A program made the position numbers and the translations under genes. Below, one piece after another: positions 17,710-24,753 of a stretch of DNA of 32,851 nt. The notes under the pieces were generated by a model. It was not told the DNA's origin. It ran no database searches and saw only the letters and a list, made by a program, of their open reading frames with translations. Source of the DNA: Tagaea sp. CACIAM 22H2. Lineage in GTDB: Bacteria > Pseudomonadota > Alphaproteobacteria > CACIAM-22H2. Each line of letters opens with the position of its first letter. Position 1 is the first letter of the stretch. The stretch is from the NCBI GenBank assembly GCA_014444615.1, contig PVXE01000048.1, forward strand, positions 1 through 32,851, in the 5' to 3' direction.

Positions 17710-18162
17710 ATGCATCGCCGTATCGTTCCCGACGTGATCTCCGGCCGCCAGGAATTGGCGACCGCTTCCGGCAACATGACCGTGCGCGAAGCCTGTGTGA
17801 CGATGGCCAAGCGGCGCATCGGCGCGCTGATGGTCGTCGAAGGCGGGCGGCTCGCGGGCATCTTCACCGAGCGCGACGCCATGACGAAGATCGTCGGCCA
17901 GCATCGCGATCCCGACAAGGTGACGCTGGCCGAAGCGATGACCCGCAATCCCGACACGATCGGCCCGGATCAGCCGGCGCGCGAAGCGCTGGAGATGATG
18001 CGCCGTCACGGCTATCGCCATTTGCCGGTGGTCGATCGCGGCGAGCTGATCGGCATGGTGTCGGTGCGCGACCTTTATGCCGCGGCGTTGGGCGAGCTCG
18101 AGGAAAACCTCAAAGAGCGCGAAGCCTTCATCGCGGGCGGTGCGGGCTACGGCCTGAACTGA
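17710..18162 (+). CDS. CBS-pair domain protein
   Basis: This 150-residue protein consists almost entirely of two CBS domains in tandem (about 8-65 and 72-132). Motifs include MVVEGGRLAGIFTERDAMTKI and GYRHLPVVDRGELIGMVSVRDLY; the D/E-R-D ends of each repeat often contact adenosine nucleotides. Stand-alone CBS pairs sense AMP/ATP or NAD(H), but their partners vary and none is evident here. A very good SD (GGAGGA) precedes the ATG at 17710. A 136-base gap separates it from the CNNM gene, so it may have its own promoter, although I found no clear one. Confidence 0.85.
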   Translation: MHRRIVPDVISGRQELATASGNMTVREACVTMAKRRIGALMVVEGGRLAGIFTERDAMTKIVGQHRDPDKVTLAEAMTRNPDTIGPDQPAREALEMMRRHGYRHLPVVDRGELIGMVSVRDLYAAALGELEENLKEREAFIAGGAGYGLN

Positions 18163-18182
18163 TTTTCTTGGCCTGAAAGGCC

Positions 18183-18225
18183 GGGCGGGCGATCATCCGG
18201 GGATACGTCCCGGAGATCGCCGCCC
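18183..18225 (+). promoter_or_regulatory. Long GC-rich hairpin directly before a start codon
   Basis: Three paired blocks nest here: GGGC/GCCC (18183-18186 with 18222-18225), GGCGATC/GATCGCC (18188-18194 with 18215-18221) and TCCGGG/CCCGGA (18196-18201 with 18209-18214). They give about 17 bp with single-base bulges and a 7-base loop. The stem ends one base before the ATG of the DUF2889 gene and leaves no Shine-Dalgarno. It has no T-run on the plus strand, so a standard terminator for the upstream CBS gene is unlikely. Confidence 0.4.
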
Positions 18226-18226
18226 C

Positions 18227-18796
18227 ATGCCGTCGCCCTACCAGCCCACGCCGCACGCCGACCTTCCCCCGCCCGCCACGCGCGAGCCGATCCATACGCG
18301 CCGGATCGTCTGCAACGGCTATCGCCGCGCCGACGGTCTGTGGGACATCGAAGGCGAATTGACCGACGTCAAATCCTATCCGTTCGACAACAAGTTCCGC
18401 GGGCCCATTCCGCCCGGCACGCCGCTGCACGGGATGAAGCTGCGCCTGACCGTCGACGACAACATGATCGTGCGCGAGGCGCACGCGGCAAGCTACGCCA
18501 CGCCCTACGAAGTCTGTCCCGACATCGCGCCGGATTTTTCGGCGCTGGTGGGCTTGCGCGTCGGACGCGGCTGGCGCAAGGCGGTGCTCGAGCGCTTGGG
18601 CGGCGTCAAAGGCTGCACGCATTTGGTGGAACTCGCCATCAACGCGCTGGGCACGACCGCGTTCCAGACCGTGTTTCCGTTACGAAAATCGAAAGGCGAG
18701 GGGCAGCCCGCCCATCTCGATACGTGCCACGCCTTGGCGCTGGACGGCGAGATCGTGCGCCGCGACTACCCGGACTTCCACGTCGCGCGGCGTTAG
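18227..18796 (+). CDS. DUF2889 domain-containing protein
   Basis: This 189-residue protein matches the DUF2889 family. Landmarks are REPIHTRRIVCNGYRRADGLWDIEG, the polar core HGMKLRLTVDD, PYEVCPDIAPDFSALVG, RGWRKAVLERLGGVKGCTHL and the C-terminal HLDTCHALALDGEIV. The conserved Cys/His residues (CTHL, DTCHA) suggest metal binding or redox chemistry. Some relatives sit near aromatic- or fatty-acid-degradation genes, but the function is not established. Its stop overlaps the convergent bolA stop by four bases. The start follows a strong hairpin without a visible ribosome binding site, so initiation may be unusual. Confidence 0.8.
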   Translation: MPSPYQPTPHADLPPPATREPIHTRRIVCNGYRRADGLWDIEGELTDVKSYPFDNKFRGPIPPGTPLHGMKLRLTVDDNMIVREAHAASYATPYEVCPDIAPDFSALVGLRVGRGWRKAVLERLGGVKGCTHLVELAINALGTTAFQTVFPLRKSKGEGQPAHLDTCHALALDGEIVRRDYPDFHVARR

Positions 18797-19083
18797 GCGC
18801 GCGCCGGTTTCGCGGCTTCGTCCGGCGTGCGGGTTTCCAGCGCCAGCGCGTGGACGCGCTCGGACAATTCGCTCGCCAACACGGCATAGACGCGCCGCTG
18901 GCGCTCGACCCGGCCCATCCCGGCGAAGGCGGCGGAAACGATGCGCACGCGGAAATGGGTTTCGCCGCCGGGGGCGGCCCCCGCATGGCCCGCGTGGCGC
19001 GCGGACTCGTCCTCGATGTCCAACGCGGCGGGCGCGAAGGCGTCGGTCAGCTTCGTGCGGATGCGGTCGGCGTAGATCGGCAT
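18793..19083 (-). CDS. BolA family protein
   Basis: This 96-residue protein has the BolA fold layout: an N-terminal MPIYADRIRTKLTDAFAPAALDIEDES helix-strand, then the conserved THFRVRIVSAAFAGMGRVERQRRVYAVLASEL, a form of the BolA HxxL...R-H-R-V/L-Y motif. BolA proteins pair with monothiol glutaredoxins in Fe-S cluster handling, and some act in cell-shape and stress control. In alphaproteobacteria bolA genes are often found close to the aroK/aroB and corC region, as here. It ends convergently with the DUF2889 gene. The lipoprotein gene ends 11 bases upstream of its start, so it may be the last gene of the Mla operon. Confidence 0.85.
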   Translation of the reverse strand: MPIYADRIRTKLTDAFAPAALDIEDESARHAGHAGAAPGGETHFRVRIVSAAFAGMGRVERQRRVYAVLASELSERVHALALETRTPDEAAKPARA

Positions 19084-19094
19084 GAAATGCTCCG

Positions 19095-19724
19095 TCAACG
19101 GCGGCGGCGCGACTGGCCGGTGCGCAATGTCCATTCGACGACCTTGCGCATCGCATTGCCCAGCGCGTCGTCGAAGGCTTGCGCGACGGCGGACAGATCG
19201 CCGTGGCCCGCGCGAACGCGCTCGTCCGCGACGAAGCCCGCTTCGATCATGCGTTCCGGCAGGCGCACAAGGCGTACGCCCAGGCGCACATGCGCGGTCG
19301 GCAAGGCGCCGTCGAAATACTCGGCCTGGAATTCGCGCAGATCGACCTTCAGCAGATAATCGGGGCGCAGTGCCGCCGAATCGCGGCTGACGGCGACGAT
19401 CTTGCCCGACGCCTCGAAGCTTTCGATCAGCAGCGCTTGCACCATGCGCGGCGCCGTGTCGGTCCAAGCCGCGCGGGCGTAGAAATCGAGCGTATAGGGC
19501 GTGCGTTGAAGCGCCATGCGCGCGGTGTCGAGCCCGCCCGACGCGATCGGCAATTCGATCGCGAGCTGCCAATCGGCCCGCGGAAGATCGGGGGCGAAGG
19601 TCGATTTGGGCGTGAGCGTATAAAGCTGCGGCGGGTCGCCGCCGCCGGGCAGGGCGCAAGCGCCGAGCGTCGCGGCCGAACCGCCGATCAGAACCGCGCG
19701 ACGGGTAAGTTTCGTCGTCGTCAT
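19095..19724 (-). CDS. ABC-type transport auxiliary lipoprotein (PqiC/ABC_trans_aux family)
   Basis: This 209-residue protein begins with a twin-arginine-like lipoprotein signal (KLTRRAVLIGGSAATLGAC; lipobox GAC, Cys22). It continues with the family start PQLYTLTPKSTF and a PPRADW-like mature region. The ABC_trans_aux family (PqiC, LptE-like YmbA) supplies an outer-membrane or periplasmic partner to MCE-protein lipid transporters. The gene follows mlaD with an ATGA overlap, exactly where such a lipoprotein is expected in alphaproteobacterial Mla operons. It probably takes the place of MlaA/MlaC-type partners, which are not in the window. Confidence 0.85.
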   Translation of the reverse strand: MTTTKLTRRAVLIGGSAATLGACALPGGGDPPQLYTLTPKSTFAPDLPRADWQLAIELPIASGGLDTARMALQRTPYTLDFYARAAWTDTAPRMVQALLIESFEASGKIVAVSRDSAALRPDYLLKVDLREFQAEYFDGALPTAHVRLGVRLVRLPERMIEAGFVADERVRAGHGDLSAVAQAFDDALGNAMRKVVEWTLRTGQSRRRR

Positions 19725-20737
19725 TTCGCCTCCACGCCGCGCTGCTGATCGCCGAACAGGAACCGCGCCGGATCGCGCTCGAAATTCGCGATCACGCGGT
19801 TGAGGGTCATCATCAGCGTGCGGCCCTCGATCATGAATTGCTGCAGGTCGTAGACGCCTTGCTGGCCGAAATCCTCGAGGCCGGGCCGCGTCGTGGCGAC
19901 AAGCCGCTCCAATTCTTCCGCCACGCGGCCGAAGCCGCCCAGCGTATTGCGCAGATCGGCGATCGCGGCCTGCGCCTGCGGGCCCAAGGGCCGCGCCTCG
20001 CGCGCCGCCGACTGGATCTCGCCCAACAGCGATTGCGCTTGGCTGCCGACGCGCTCGATCGCGCCGCGCGATTCTGCGATCAGCCTGTCCGCGCCGGCGA
20101 GCGAACGGTCGACGTTCTTCAACGTGCCGCTCGCGTCGCCCGCCAGTTTCTCCGTCTGCGCCAGCGTCGCGGCAAGGCTGCCCATCGCGGTGGCGCCGTC
20201 GTCGATGATGCGATTGATGTTGCGCAGATTGTCGTCGTTGAGGATCTGGCTGATCCGCTCGACCAGCACGCCCACGCGCGCCATCGCTTCGGGCGCGTCG
20301 GTCAGCAACTGCTCGATCGGCGAGGGGCGCGAGGGGATGACCGGCGCCGTGGCGCCCGGCTGGACGCGCAAGGGGGCCGCTTCCTGCGTGCCGCCGGTCA
20401 ATTGGATGAACGACAGGCCGGTGATGCCCTGCGGCTGGAGCGAGGCGACCGTATCCGTCTTCACCGGCGTGCCGGGACGCAAACCCAGCACGACCAGAAT
20501 GCGCTCGACGTTGTCGGGATCGATGCGGATGTCGGACACCGTGCCCACCGGCACGCCGCGATAGCGTACGGTCGAGCCGATCGACAGGCCGGTGACCGAG
20601 CCGCGGAACAGCGTGTGATAGGTCGTCTGCGCTTCGCCCAGATTGGCGCGCGCGAACCACAGCCCCGCGAAGGCCAGCAGCGCCGTCAGCGACAGCACGA
20701 AGATCCCGACCAGAAAATGGTTGGCGCGCGTTTCCAC
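19721..20737 (-). CDS. mlaD: MlaD-family MCE protein
   Basis: This 338-residue protein has one N-terminal membrane helix (about 8-30), an MCE domain (about 37-115; LSIGSTVRYRGVPVGTV and QPQGITGLSFIQL are typical) and a long C-terminal helical region (about 130-310) with heptad-like repeats. MlaD forms a hexameric ring on the MlaFE transporter and passes phospholipids across the periplasm to keep the outer membrane asymmetric. The C-terminal helical tail is longer than in E. coli MlaD (183 aa) and resembles the coiled tunnels of PqiB/YebT-like proteins. It follows mlaF with a three-base gap between stop and start, and its stop overlaps the lipoprotein gene. Confidence 0.92.
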   Translation of the reverse strand: METRANHFLVGIFVLSLTALLAFAGLWFARANLGEAQTTYHTLFRGSVTGLSIGSTVRYRGVPVGTVSDIRIDPDNVERILVVLGLRPGTPVKTDTVASLQPQGITGLSFIQLTGGTQEAAPLRVQPGATAPVIPSRPSPIEQLLTDAPEAMARVGVLVERISQILNDDNLRNINRIIDDGATAMGSLAATLAQTEKLAGDASGTLKNVDRSLAGADRLIAESRGAIERVGSQAQSLLGEIQSAAREARPLGPQAQAAIADLRNTLGGFGRVAEELERLVATTRPGLEDFGQQGVYDLQQFMIEGRTLMMTLNRVIANFERDPARFLFGDQQRGVEAK

Positions 20738-20740
20738 CGG

Positions 20741-21529
20741 TCAAGTCCCCCGCCCGTCGAGTCTTCGAGAGTCCAAAGCGGCGCGGCCGCGCGGACCGGA
20801 AAAATATTCCTGGATCCAAGGATGCGGGTGCGCGCGGATTTCGTCCAGCGTTCCGACGACGATCTTTTTGTCGATCAGCACGGCCACGCGGTCGGCGATG
20901 GCGCCCAGCGTATCGACGTCGTGGGTGATCATGACGACGCTGAGCGCCAGGCTGCGCTGCAGATCGCGGATCAGCGAGTCGAATTTCGCCGCGCCGATCG
21001 GGTCGAGACCGGCGGTCGGTTCGTCGAGGAACAGCACATCGGGGTCGAGCGCGATGGCGCGCGCCAGGCCCGCGCGCTTGCGCATGCCGCCCGAAAGCTC
21101 CGACGGGAATTTGGCGCCCGCATCCTGCGGCAGCCCGACCATCGAGAGCTTCACGCGGATCAACTGGCCGACGAGCTTGGGGTCGAGCTTCATATGCTCG
21201 TTGAACGGCAGGCGGATATTCTGCGCGACGGTCAGCGCGCTGAACAACGCGCCGTCCTGGAACAGCACGCCCATGCGTTTGAGCACCGGTGCGCGCGCCA
21301 TGGAATCGAGCTTGTCGAGCTGTTCGCCCAGCACTTCGACCGTGCCGCCGTCGGGGTGTTTTAAACCCAGGATCGTGCGCAGCAGCACCGACTTGCCCGT
21401 GCCCGAGCCGCCGACGATCGCCAGGATCTCGCCGCGCTTCACGTCGAGATCGAGCCCGTCGTGGATCGGCGGGCTCGAACCGAAGCGTGTGACCAGGCCG
21501 CGCACGCGGATGACGGGATCGCCGCTCAT
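20741..21529 (-). CDS. mlaF: Mla phospholipid transport ATP-binding protein
   Basis: This 262-residue ABC ATPase shows Walker A GGSGTGKS (40-47), the Q-loop LFQDGALFSALTV, signature LSGGM (145-149), Walker B VLFLDE (165-170) and the H-loop ITHDVD. The VGLP and FNEHMKLD stretches are typical of MlaF rather than of amino-acid ABC ATPases. It energises the MlaE permease for phospholipid transport between the inner membrane and the periplasmic MlaD ring. The ATG overlaps the mlaE stop (ATGA), giving strict co-expression. Confidence 0.93.
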   Translation of the reverse strand: MSGDPVIRVRGLVTRFGSSPPIHDGLDLDVKRGEILAIVGGSGTGKSVLLRTILGLKHPDGGTVEVLGEQLDKLDSMARAPVLKRMGVLFQDGALFSALTVAQNIRLPFNEHMKLDPKLVGQLIRVKLSMVGLPQDAGAKFPSELSGGMRKRAGLARAIALDPDVLFLDEPTAGLDPIGAAKFDSLIRDLQRSLALSVVMITHDVDTLGAIADRVAVLIDKKIVVGTLDEIRAHPHPWIQEYFSGPRGRAALDSRRLDGRGT

Positions 21530-22671
21530 ATGCCCAGATACGAAAAGATGACGGAGAACGCGGCGTCCGCGAGGATCACCAGGAAGATCGATTTGACGAC
21601 CGAGCGTGTGGTGTGGATGCCCACGCTTTCGGCCGAGCCCGAGACTTTCAAGCCTTCGTAGCACGCGACGAGGCCGATCAGCACCGCGAAAACCGGCGCC
21701 TTGATCAGGCCGATCACATAGGTGCTGAGCGACACGGCCGTCGAGAGTTGCTCGAGGAATTGTTCGAGCGACAGGCCGAGGCTCAGCAGCGACAGCGTCA
21801 CGCCGCCGATCAGCGCCATCGTGTTGGCGTAGAAAACGAGGAGCGGCAGCGCGATCGCCAGCGCGATCAAACGCGGCAGTACCAGCGTTTCCATCGGATC
21901 GAGGCCGATGGTGCGCATCGCGTCGATTTCCTGGTTCACCTTCATCGTGCCGATTTCGGCGGTGAAGGCGCTGCCCGTGCGGCCCGCGACCAGGATGGAG
22001 GTGATCAGCACGCCGATCTCGCGCAGGATCGACACGCCGAGCAGATTGACCGTGAAGACTTCGGCGCCGTAAGCGCGCAACTGATCGGCCCCCTGGAAGG
22101 CGAGCACGATGCCGATCAGGAAGGACAGCAATCCCAGAATCGGCAGCGCGTCGATGCCGATGCGTTCGATGTGATGGACGATGCTGGTCAGCCGCACGCG
22201 CTGCGGGCGATACCACGACAGGCCCCAGGTCGAGACGACGGCGCCGAGGAAGGCGAGCAGCGCGTAAGCCTCGCGCAGCAGCGCGATCGTGTTCGCCCCC
22301 GCGCGCTCGGCCAGCGCCCGGAACGCGCCCTCGAACGGCCTTGCGAGGGGTTTGCGCTCTTCCTCGGCCGCTTCCATGCGCTCGAGCAACGCGGCTTGCG
22401 CATCGGAGGCGCCGGCGAGTTCGATATCGATTCCGGCTTCGCGCCAGCGGCGGAATTGCCGGTAGATGAGCCAGGCGCCACCCGAGTCCAGCGCTTCGAT
22501 CGACGCGATATCGACCCGCACGTTGCGGGCACCCTTCACGTCGATCTTGGCGAGGGCGGCTTCGAGATCCGGCACGAAGGCGAGCGTCCAGCGCCCGCCC
22601 AGCGTCGCCACGCCGGCGGCGCCGTCATGCCCGCTTTGGGCCCATCCCGGTGCGCGCCGCTCGTCCGCCAT
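21526..22671 (-). CDS. mlaE: MlaE permease with N-terminal STAS domain (MlaB-MlaE fusion)
   Basis: This 381-residue protein joins an N-terminal STAS/MlaB-like domain (about 20-115; ARNVRVDIASIEALDSGGAW) to an MlaE permease core (about 130-381). The core has the family signatures IGIVLAFQGADQLRAYGAE, VAGRTGSAFTAEIGTMKVNQEIDAM and ALPLLVFYANTMALIGG. In E. coli the STAS part is the separate protein MlaB, which binds MlaF; here it is fused, a common arrangement in alphaproteobacteria. The gene heads the operon mlaE-mlaF-mlaD-lipoprotein(-bolA). No strong SD is visible before the ATG at 22671. Confidence 0.92.
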   Translation of the reverse strand: MADERRAPGWAQSGHDGAAGVATLGGRWTLAFVPDLEAALAKIDVKGARNVRVDIASIEALDSGGAWLIYRQFRRWREAGIDIELAGASDAQAALLERMEAAEEERKPLARPFEGAFRALAERAGANTIALLREAYALLAFLGAVVSTWGLSWYRPQRVRLTSIVHHIERIGIDALPILGLLSFLIGIVLAFQGADQLRAYGAEVFTVNLLGVSILREIGVLITSILVAGRTGSAFTAEIGTMKVNQEIDAMRTIGLDPMETLVLPRLIALAIALPLLVFYANTMALIGGVTLSLLSLGLSLEQFLEQLSTAVSLSTYVIGLIKAPVFAVLIGLVACYEGLKVSGSAESVGIHTTRSVVKSIFLVILADAAFSVIFSYLGI

Positions 22672-22865
22672 GTCCCATCTTGGCGAGTCCGGACCCGTTG
22701 GGGCAAGTTAAGCGGTGTCCGTATCGGGGTAAGGGCACTGGTATCAGAATGGCAAATAGTCAGATTTTCCAAGGAATTGGCAAATTTGCGCCTGCGGCGA
22801 AAAATTCTTGTGCCTCTGCGGCAACTTACCGCTTGATTTTTGCGGCGCACAATATAACTTGTGCA
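22672..22865. other. Intergenic region between mlaE and the sRNA gene
   Basis: This stretch is more AT-rich than its surroundings and should carry the promoter of the mlaE operon (leftward) and of the sRNA (rightward). For the sRNA I see TTGATT (22834-22839) and TATAAC (22854-22859), but their 14-base spacing is short. I found no credible gene here; the short open frames have no coding character. Confidence 0.4.
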
Positions 22866-22968
22866 GTGCGACATCTGATGTCGCAACTTGAAACGGCCTC
22901 CGGGTCGTTTCTTGGGCGTTTCCTCCCTAAACTTGGGCCGTGCTGCAAAGCGCGGCCCTTTTCTTTTT
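22866..22968 (+). ncRNA. Candidate trans-acting sRNA, suhB/MmgR (alpha-r8) type
   Basis: Three hairpins follow one another. The first is a perfect 8-bp stem TGCGACAT/ATGTCGCA with a CTG loop (22867-22885). The second is a 9-bp stem (22890-22898 with 22903-22911) closed by a TCCG, UNCG-type tetraloop. The third is a 10-bp stem (22935-22944 with 22949-22958) with a GCAA tetraloop followed by TTTTCTTTTTT, a textbook terminator. Between hairpins two and three lies single-stranded TTTCCTCCCT (22919-22928), an anti-Shine-Dalgarno motif. From memory this motif and arrangement match the alphaproteobacterial suhB/MmgR sRNA family, linked in Sinorhizobium to carbon-storage granule control. The 5' end is inferred from a TATAAC box and the first hairpin; the spacing of that promoter is imperfect. 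Confidence 0.7.
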
Positions 22969-22969
22969 T
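22935..22969 (+). terminator. Rho-independent terminator of the candidate sRNA
   Basis: GGGCCGTGCT pairs with AGCGCGGCCC (one G-T pair) around a GCAA tetraloop, followed by a T-rich tail TTTTCTTTTTT. No protein gene ends upstream on this strand, so it must end a noncoding or leader RNA. It lies 13 bases before the ATG of the histidine phosphatase gene, so attenuation of that gene is also possible. Confidence 0.85.
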
Positions 22970-22981
22970 GGGATCGCCGAA

Positions 22982-23629
22982 ATGCCCGTTCGCCGGCTAA
23001 TTGCCGCGTTATTTCTGGTATTTATCGCTTCGGCCGCCATTGCCCAACCGGTCGTGCCGGTCACCGGCGATAGCGCCGAAGGTCGTGCCCTGATCGAGCG
23101 GTTGCGCGCGGGCGGGCTCGTCCTTTTCTTCCGCCATGCCGACACGTTGGGCATGAAGTGCGATCGGACCTTCCGCATCGGCGATCGCGACGGTCAGCGC
23201 AACATCTCGGCGGCGGGCCGCGAACAATCGCGCCGGATCGGCGAAGAGTTGCGCGCCCGCGACATTCGCATCGCATCGCCGGTTCTCGCCGGACCGGTGT
23301 TTCGCGCGCGCGATACGGCGGAACTCGCCTTCGGCGAAAGCAATGTGCGCGTGACCGACGATTTGATCGCCGACGATTACGCGGGCGGAAGATTGGACGC
23401 CGTGCTGACGGCGCATGCGCGGTTGTTTTCGGAGCCCGTCGCCGCGGGCGCCAATCGCGTGCTGGTCGGCCATCGCACGCCCGCGATCATGGTGCTGGGC
23501 GAAAGCGTGGCGCAGCGCGCGTTTCCCGAAGGATCGGCGTTGGTGTTGGAGCCGGTGCCACCGCGCGGCCGCTTGCTCGGCATCTGGATGCCGGCCCCGA
23601 TCGAGGGTGCAGGCTTCCACAATTGCTGA
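22982..23629 (+). CDS. Exported histidine phosphatase family protein
   Basis: This 215-residue protein starts with a Sec signal (MPVRRLIAALFLVFIASAAIAQ, cut near residue 22). The histidine phosphatase core follows, with the nucleophile motif RHADTLG (Arg51-His52; the usual RHG is RHA here), the middle GQRNISAAGREQSRRIGEEL and second catalytic His164 in LVGHRTPAI. Such secreted members act as acid phosphatases or phosphoester hydrolases; the substrate cannot be told. The start at 22982 gives a clean signal peptide; an upstream in-frame start (22940) would lie inside the sRNA terminator and is less likely. A secreted protein of unknown function follows on the same strand. Confidence 0.82.
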   Translation: MPVRRLIAALFLVFIASAAIAQPVVPVTGDSAEGRALIERLRAGGLVLFFRHADTLGMKCDRTFRIGDRDGQRNISAAGREQSRRIGEELRARDIRIASPVLAGPVFRARDTAELAFGESNVRVTDDLIADDYAGGRLDAVLTAHARLFSEPVAAGANRVLVGHRTPAIMVLGESVAQRAFPEGSALVLEPVPPRGRLLGIWMPAPIEGAGFHNC

Positions 23630-23700
23630 AACGACGAAGCCGTATCGATTAATACTCGGAATAGTGATAGAATTTCCATTCAACCCTAGGGGGGAATGGT

Positions 23701-24348
23701 ATGCGGCGTCTCGTAGTTCCGGCCATTTTGTCGGCAATGCTCTGCGTCGCCGGCGCGGCGCAGGCCGAGACGGCACCCGTCGGAAAACCGATCGACGTCG
23801 ACTCGCAGATCGGCCGTTACATTCTCTCGCGCCCGATGTTGGCCGAAGCCCATAAATTGGCGGTCGCGCAGGATCGGACTTTCGGCGTCAATTGCGAAGG
23901 TCAGTATAGCATCCAGCCGCAAACCATCTCGGTGCTCCAACCAATCGAGATGTCCGACGGCGGCGAACGGCCGGCATCCGGTGCTTGGCGGCTCGGTTAC
24001 GCCGCGCAACGTTGCGGCACGGCGAAACGCTTCAACGCGTTGTATATCGTCCGCGACGGTGGCGTTCCTTCGGCGCAGGCGCTGGTTCCCGGCGCCACAA
24101 TTGCGGGCGTGCAGTTGATGATCGATACGATCAAGATCGCAGCGCCGGCGCTGCTTGCCGTCGCAAAAGACTGCAAGGACCTTCGCGTCGCCGATACCCG
24201 CCTTGCGCAACCGGTGACGCAGCTGGGCGTGCCGTGGCGCGAGGAATGGCAGTTTCTGCGCTGCGGCGAAACGATCGACGTGCCGATCAACTTCGTCCCG
24301 ACCGCCGATGGCGGCACGGATATTCAGGTACGCGCACCCGCGCGCTGA
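23701..24348 (+). CDS. Exported protein of unknown function with four cysteines
   Basis: I do not recognise this 215-residue protein. It has a clear Sec signal (MRRLVVPAILSAMLCVAGAAQA, cut near residue 22). The mature part contains four cysteines (65, 105, 158, 188), each in a small loop (VNCEGQ, QRCGTA, KDCKDL, LRCGET), which fits two disulfide bonds in the periplasm. The gene starts after a run of G (AGGGGGGAAT) that can serve as Shine-Dalgarno. It follows the phosphatase gene by 71 bases on the same strand and ends tail to tail with the next minus-strand gene, one base apart. A weak TAGAAT box lies in the gap. Confidence 0.7.
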   Translation: MRRLVVPAILSAMLCVAGAAQAETAPVGKPIDVDSQIGRYILSRPMLAEAHKLAVAQDRTFGVNCEGQYSIQPQTISVLQPIEMSDGGERPASGAWRLGYAAQRCGTAKRFNALYIVRDGGVPSAQALVPGATIAGVQLMIDTIKIAAPALLAVAKDCKDLRVADTRLAQPVTQLGVPWREEWQFLRCGETIDVPINFVPTADGGTDIQVRAPAR

Positions 24349-24349
24349 T

Positions 24350-24727
24350 CTAACGCTTCACGCGTTCCTTGCGGATGACGATGAACGCGAAGACGAGCAG
24401 GGCGCCGAACGCGGCGAGTGCCCCCGCCGCCGCGAGCGGCTCGGCGGGCTCGGCGCCCGCGGTCAGGAACCACAGCCCGATCGTCATAACCAGCACGCTG
24501 CCCAGCGCCACGCGCGCCTGCCAGATCGCAAGCTTCGTTCGGTCGAGTTCCGGATTCAGCCGGTAATAGACGCCGTAGAGGAACAGCGTCACCCAGCCCA
24601 GCAGGTTCACATGCGCGTGGGCGGCTTTTTGCAGATGTTCGCCCGACATCGCCATCTGCAATCCCATCGCCATGCCGATGACGGCGCACACAACGCCCGC
24701 AACGAAGCAGAACGACGACGCTTTCAT
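24350..24727 (-). CDS. Small four-helix membrane protein resembling cytochrome c oxidase subunit I fragments
   Basis: This 125-residue protein has four predicted membrane helices (about 5-27, 38-57, 66-90 and 98-118). The second helix starts with AAHAHVNLLGWVTLFLYGVYYRL, an HAHxN motif (His37, His39) like the heme-binding helix of heme-copper oxidase subunit I. The protein is far too short to be a complete oxidase subunit; similar short proteins are widespread and unexplained. The ATG at 24727 has GGGAG upstream. It lies 26 bases after the TPR gene and is probably the last gene of that operon. Confidence 0.75.
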   Translation of the reverse strand: MKASSFCFVAGVVCAVIGMAMGLQMAMSGEHLQKAAHAHVNLLGWVTLFLYGVYYRLNPELDRTKLAIWQARVALGSVLVMTIGLWFLTAGAEPAEPLAAAGALAAFGALLVFAFIVIRKERVKR

Positions 24728-24753
24728 GGGCCGCTCCCTGGCCGTTTCTTTCC

